This document shows, piece after piece, positions 6,841-9,340 of a stretch of 9,340 nucleotides of DNA (position 1 is the stretch's first letter; each line of letters opens with the position of its first letter). Source of the stretch: an uncultured Treponema sp. Lineage in GTDB: Bacteria; Spirochaetota; Spirochaetia; Treponematales; Treponemataceae. The position numbers and the translations under genes were made by a program. The stretch covers positions 1-9,340 of the forward strand of contig CAKZZO010000127.1 in assembly GCA_937885175.1 (NCBI GenBank). The letters are read 5' to 3'. The notes under the pieces are model-generated. The model saw only the letters and a program-made list of their open reading frames with translations, was not told where the DNA came from and did not search any database.

Positions 6841-9240
6841 CTAATCCTTTACTACCATCAAGGAATGCTCCTGATACTTTGGAATGAATTGCTTTTTCCC
6901 TCCGTTTTCAAACTGCACCGTTATCACATATTCACCGTCATCGCTTACCCTGACGTTTGAAACAATGCCGTAGCCGTAATCATCATGGTAGATTTTTGCT
7001 CCCTTGCAGTATTTTTGTGCAAGGGGGTCATCGCTGAATGTCGGGTGAGAAAGCCCATTTGCCCCAAAATCACCGCCATGCAGAGCCGTTGCATCTCCAT
7101 CTTCGTCCAGCCGATAGCCATAGGGACGGTGACCGATGACTTTTACATTTCCCTGCCCCACTTCCCGCAGAAAAGGACTGATTTGCATGTATTCGATTCG
7201 CCCATACATACGACGCATGGCACAAGAGGTCAGATACAGTTCATCTTTTGCCCGTGTAATGCCCACATAGCAGAGGCGGCGTTCTTCTTCCAGTTCTTCG
7301 CCAACTTTTTCTGGTCGGGGAAACAAGCCCAGTTCCATGCCTGTCATAATGACACGGTTGAATTCCAGACCTTTCGTATTGTGAAGTGTTATCAGCGTTA
7401 CGCTGTCAGGATTTTCTTCCTCATCGCTTGCAAGAGTGCGGTCAAGTTCGATATTGTCCAGAAATTCCAAAAGACCTTCCATTGTACAGGGATAGAGTAC
7501 CGCATTGTTGGCAAGTTCCTGCATGTTCGCCACTTTTTGCGTGCCAGCCACTTCGTCCTTGCCTTCGTGATAATCCTTTAAGCCTGATTTTTCCGCCACT
7601 TCCTCCACCAGAACAGAAAGTTTATCCTGTACTTCGGCGGGCACGGCAGGCACGGAAAGTTTTTCCGCAAAGGCATCCATCATTTCCACAAACTGCGTAA
7701 GGCCTTCCCGTGCCTTCTTTGAAAATGAGGGAGCAAGTTGGCGGGCGGTTTCAATCAGATTGTAAGAATCCTGCGGATTGGAAGAAGCCGCCCCGTCAGC
7801 ACCCCCTGCATGGGATTCTCCCGCTTCACCTGTCATTTCCGTACTTGATGCGGGAATCGCATCCATCAGTACATTTTCCCGCGCCGCCAATACGATTTTG
7901 TCCTGACTTGTTTCGCCCAAGCCCCGCGCAGGCTTATTCACAATGCGGCGGAAGGCAATTTCATCCCGAGGATTTGCAATTAGGGCAAGCAGGGCAAGAA
8001 TATCCTTGATTTCCTCCCGCTCGTAGAATTTGAGGGAACCCACCACCGTGTAGGGAATCTTACGATGCAAAAATTCACTTTCAAAGCCTAGAGACTGTGC
8101 ATTCGTTCTGTACAGTATCGCCCAATCCATGTAAGGCACGCCCTTTTTGTGGGTCAGTTCTATCAAATCAGCACAAAACTGCGTTTCTTCGTCCTGATTG
8201 GGCAAAAAGGCAAGCACTGGCTTTTTGCCTTCTCCCCGCTCAGCGATAAGCGTTTTTCCCAGACGGCCGTTATTATTCTTTACCACGCTGTCGGCAATCC
8301 GCAAGATTTCTGCCTTGGAACGATAATTTCTCTCCAAACGGACAAGGGTGGTATGGGGAAATTCTTTCTGGAAATTCAAAATATTTTTTACTTCAGCACC
8401 ACGGAATTTGTAAATGGACTGGTCATCATCGCCCACCACACACACATAGGAATCATTTCCTTCCTGCACGCCGCTCAATACCTGCAGCAACTGAAACTGC
8501 GCCACGTTGGTGTCCTGATATTCGTCCACCATGATGATTCTAAAACGCTGATGCATTCTGTGGCGAATCTGCTCATTGTCACGCAAAACCAGCATGGGAA
8601 GCAGAATCAAGTCTCCAAAGTCTACATTTCCTGTCTCCCGCAGACGTTTTTGGTAAAGACTATAAATTGTAGGAAACTGGGGATCAGTGTCAATGTCGGA
8701 AAGTGCGGGATTATCAGGCAAAAGACAATAATCCTTTGCAAGGGCGATTTTGTGGGCATAGCGGTTTGCCTGCTGCTTAGTCAGACCGGGTACAGCCTTG
8801 CTCACCAGCGTAGACATGTCATCGTCATCGTAGACTGTAAAATTGGAGGCAAGCCCCGCCACTTCTGCATGCAGACGCAAAAACCATGCGCCAAAAGAAT
8901 GGAATGTACGGATTTGCGCACTTTCTGCACGAGGCTCCAAAAGCACTGCCCGCTCATGCATTTCCTTGGCTGCCTTTTTAGTAAAGGTAACCGCCAGAAT
9001 CGAACGCGGGTCAACATACCTCTCGCCAATCAGATAGGCAATCTTTGTAGTGATTACCCGCGTCTTGCCGCTCCCCGCTCCTGCAAGAATCAAGAGGGAG
9101 CCGCCCTCGTGCACCACCGCCTGATATTGTTCTGGATTCAGGACAGAAAGATATTCCTGTGCGCGCTCAGAAATTTCGCCCGTACTATCTTTTGGAGTAT
9201 ACGCTTCATCTAATGCGGCAAGAACATCATCTTCTTCCAT
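6841..9240 (-). CDS. UvrD/PcrA-family superfamily 1A 3'-5' DNA helicase
   Basis: This ATP-dependent DNA helicase, of the group acting in nucleotide-excision and mismatch repair and in clearing stalled forks and RecA filaments, has 799 residues when started at the ATG at 9240. Motifs occur in order: Q motif LNPEQYQ (34-40), Walker A GAGSGKT (54-60, Lys59), motif II DEYQD (Asp239-Glu240), motif III GDDDQSIYKFRGA (270-282), NYRS (305-308), motif V LHNTKGLEF (from about 619) and motif VI YVGITRAK with Arg663. The last ~57 residues (IYHDDYGYGIV onward) resemble the Tudor-like tail of PcrA/UvrD. Residues 464-493 are a Gly/Ala/Ser/Glu-rich insertion in the region of the 2B domain. The family is usually about 720-750 residues. 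An in-frame ATG at 9309 would add 23 hydrophobic residues, but it lies upstream of the likely -10 box and adds nothing conserved. Telling UvrD, PcrA and Rep apart is not possible by eye. It is first in the operon. Confidence 0.95.
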   Translation of the reverse strand: MEEDDVLAALDEAYTPKDSTGEISERAQEYLSVLNPEQYQAVVHEGGSLLILAGAGSGKTRVITTKIAYLIGERYVDPRSILAVTFTKKAAKEMHERAVLLEPRAESAQIRTFHSFGAWFLRLHAEVAGLASNFTVYDDDDMSTLVSKAVPGLTKQQANRYAHKIALAKDYCLLPDNPALSDIDTDPQFPTIYSLYQKRLRETGNVDFGDLILLPMLVLRDNEQIRHRMHQRFRIIMVDEYQDTNVAQFQLLQVLSGVQEGNDSYVCVVGDDDQSIYKFRGAEVKNILNFQKEFPHTTLVRLERNYRSKAEILRIADSVVKNNNGRLGKTLIAERGEGKKPVLAFLPNQDEETQFCADLIELTHKKGVPYMDWAILYRTNAQSLGFESEFLHRKIPYTVVGSLKFYEREEIKDILALLALIANPRDEIAFRRIVNKPARGLGETSQDKIVLAARENVLMDAIPASSTEMTGEAGESHAGGADGAASSNPQDSYNLIETARQLAPSFSKKAREGLTQFVEMMDAFAEKLSVPAVPAEVQDKLSVLVEEVAEKSGLKDYHEGKDEVAGTQKVANMQELANNAVLYPCTMEGLLEFLDNIELDRTLASDEEENPDSVTLITLHNTKGLEFNRVIMTGMELGLFPRPEKVGEELEEERRLCYVGITRAKDELYLTSCAMRRMYGRIEYMQISPFLREVGQGNVKVIGHRPYGYRLDEDGDATALHGGDFGANGLSHPTFSDDPLAQKYCKGAKIYHDDYGYGIVSNVRVSDDGEYVITVQFENGGKKQFIPKYQEHSLMVVKD
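6845..6850 (-). promoter_or_regulatory. Ribosome binding site of the HD-GYP gene
   Basis: AAAGGA at 6850-6845 lies 7 bases before the ATG at 6837 and inside the last codons of the helicase gene. This position fixes the start codon and makes translational coupling between the two genes likely. Confidence 0.75.
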
Positions 9241-9285
9241 AATAAATATTCTAGCAGAAAAAAAACGAATGTGCCACAGAAAAAA
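9241..9285 (-). other. Leader of the helicase gene without a clear ribosome binding site
   Basis: This AT-rich stretch between the right repeat and the ATG at 9240 has two T-runs (9285-9280 and one at about 9267-9260) and ends in TAGAATATTTATT directly before the ATG. There is no purine-rich Shine-Dalgarno element at a normal distance. Translation may rely on an unstructured leader or on leaderless initiation. Confidence 0.5.
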
Positions 9286-9336
9286 CAGGGCAAACGCATT
9301 ATAATCCATTCACAAGTAAGACAAAAAGGGCACAGG
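9286..9336 (-). repeat. Right copy of the perfect 51-bp terminal inverted repeat
   Basis: This is the reverse complement of 3-53 over all 51 bases. It lies 45 bases upstream of the helicase start and carries the likely operon promoter, so this copy looks like the one in its natural functional setting. It also includes the ATG at 9309, which is in frame with the helicase but probably not used. The bases outside it (TTTA on the minus strand) differ from those outside the left copy (CG), so the repeat boundary is visible on both sides. Confidence 0.97.
9298..9324 (-). promoter_or_regulatory. Probable sigma-70-type promoter of the three-gene operon, inside the right repeat
   Basis: On the minus strand TATAAT at 9303-9298 matches the -10 consensus perfectly. 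The best -35 is TTGTCT at 9324-9319 (4 of 6 matches) with a short 15-base spacer. Transcription would begin near 9291 and give a leader of about 50 bases before the ATG at 9240. Two TGCCCT hexamers, at 9332-9327 and 9292-9287, bracket the core and could be a repressor or activator pair (speculative). An alternative -10, TAGAAT at 9253-9248, would give an almost leaderless message. Confidence 0.45.
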
Positions 9337-9340
9337 TAAA

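Noticed and set aside
6280..6960. Open frame of 226 codons on the plus strand, spanning the HD-GYP/helicase junction
   Set aside because: It overlaps two convincing genes in antisense and its product (His/Gln/Lys-rich) shows no family motif or ribosome binding site.
8403..8441. Phe279 in helicase motif III, where PcrA has Trp
   Set aside because: KFRGA-type variants are, to my knowledge, frequent among bacterial UvrD-like helicases and do not indicate inactivity.
9262..9278. TGGCAC followed by a T-run, resembling a sigma-54 (-24/-12) promoter
   Set aside because: The -24 half TGGCAC is good, but the required GC of the -12 element is replaced by T residues.
3..9336. Transposon bounded by terminal inverted repeats
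   Set aside because: There is no transposase or integrase between the repeats, the cargo is ordinary chromosomal genes, and no target-site duplication can be seen in the 2-4 bases outside.

Overview
The window holds three protein genes, all on the minus strand and packed almost without gaps. In transcription order (right to left) they are a UvrD/PcrA-type DNA helicase (9240 to 6841), a membrane-anchored HD-GYP phosphodiesterase (6837 to 5947) and a very large thioester-containing bacterial alpha-2-macroglobulin (5934 to 64). The gaps are 3 and 12 bases, so one polycistronic transcript is likely. I see no RNA gene, CRISPR array, transposase, integrase or frameshift. Base composition is moderate, and the genes look like those of a Gram-negative-type bacterium: alpha-2-macroglobulins of this kind act in a periplasm, and HD-GYP proteins are common in motile, c-di-GMP-using bacteria. 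A spirochaete of the Treponema type would fit, but that is an impression rather than something the sequence proves.

The outermost bases are the most striking part. Positions 3-53 and 9286-9336 are a perfect 51-bp inverted repeat enclosing the whole three-gene block. The right copy lies just upstream of the helicase gene and contains a perfect TATAAT, so it probably holds the operon promoter. The left copy begins 10 bases beyond the stop codon of the macroglobulin gene and points the same promoter-like sequence back into that gene as antisense. Because the window ends 2 and 4 bases outside the repeats, the sequence cannot tell an invertible segment from a dispersed promoter-bearing repeat or an assembly fold-back artefact.

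Functionally the genes are not an obvious pathway. The helicase acts on DNA in the cytoplasm. The HD-GYP protein should degrade a cyclic dinucleotide at the inner face of the membrane. The macroglobulin should sit in the periplasm, probably as a lipoprotein, and trap foreign proteases through its Cys-Gln thioester. PbpC, the usual neighbour of bacterial alpha-2-macroglobulins, is not in the window, but the flank beyond the macroglobulin gene is not visible. Apart from the two terminal stretches (1-63 and 9241-9340), essentially all of the sequence is coding.
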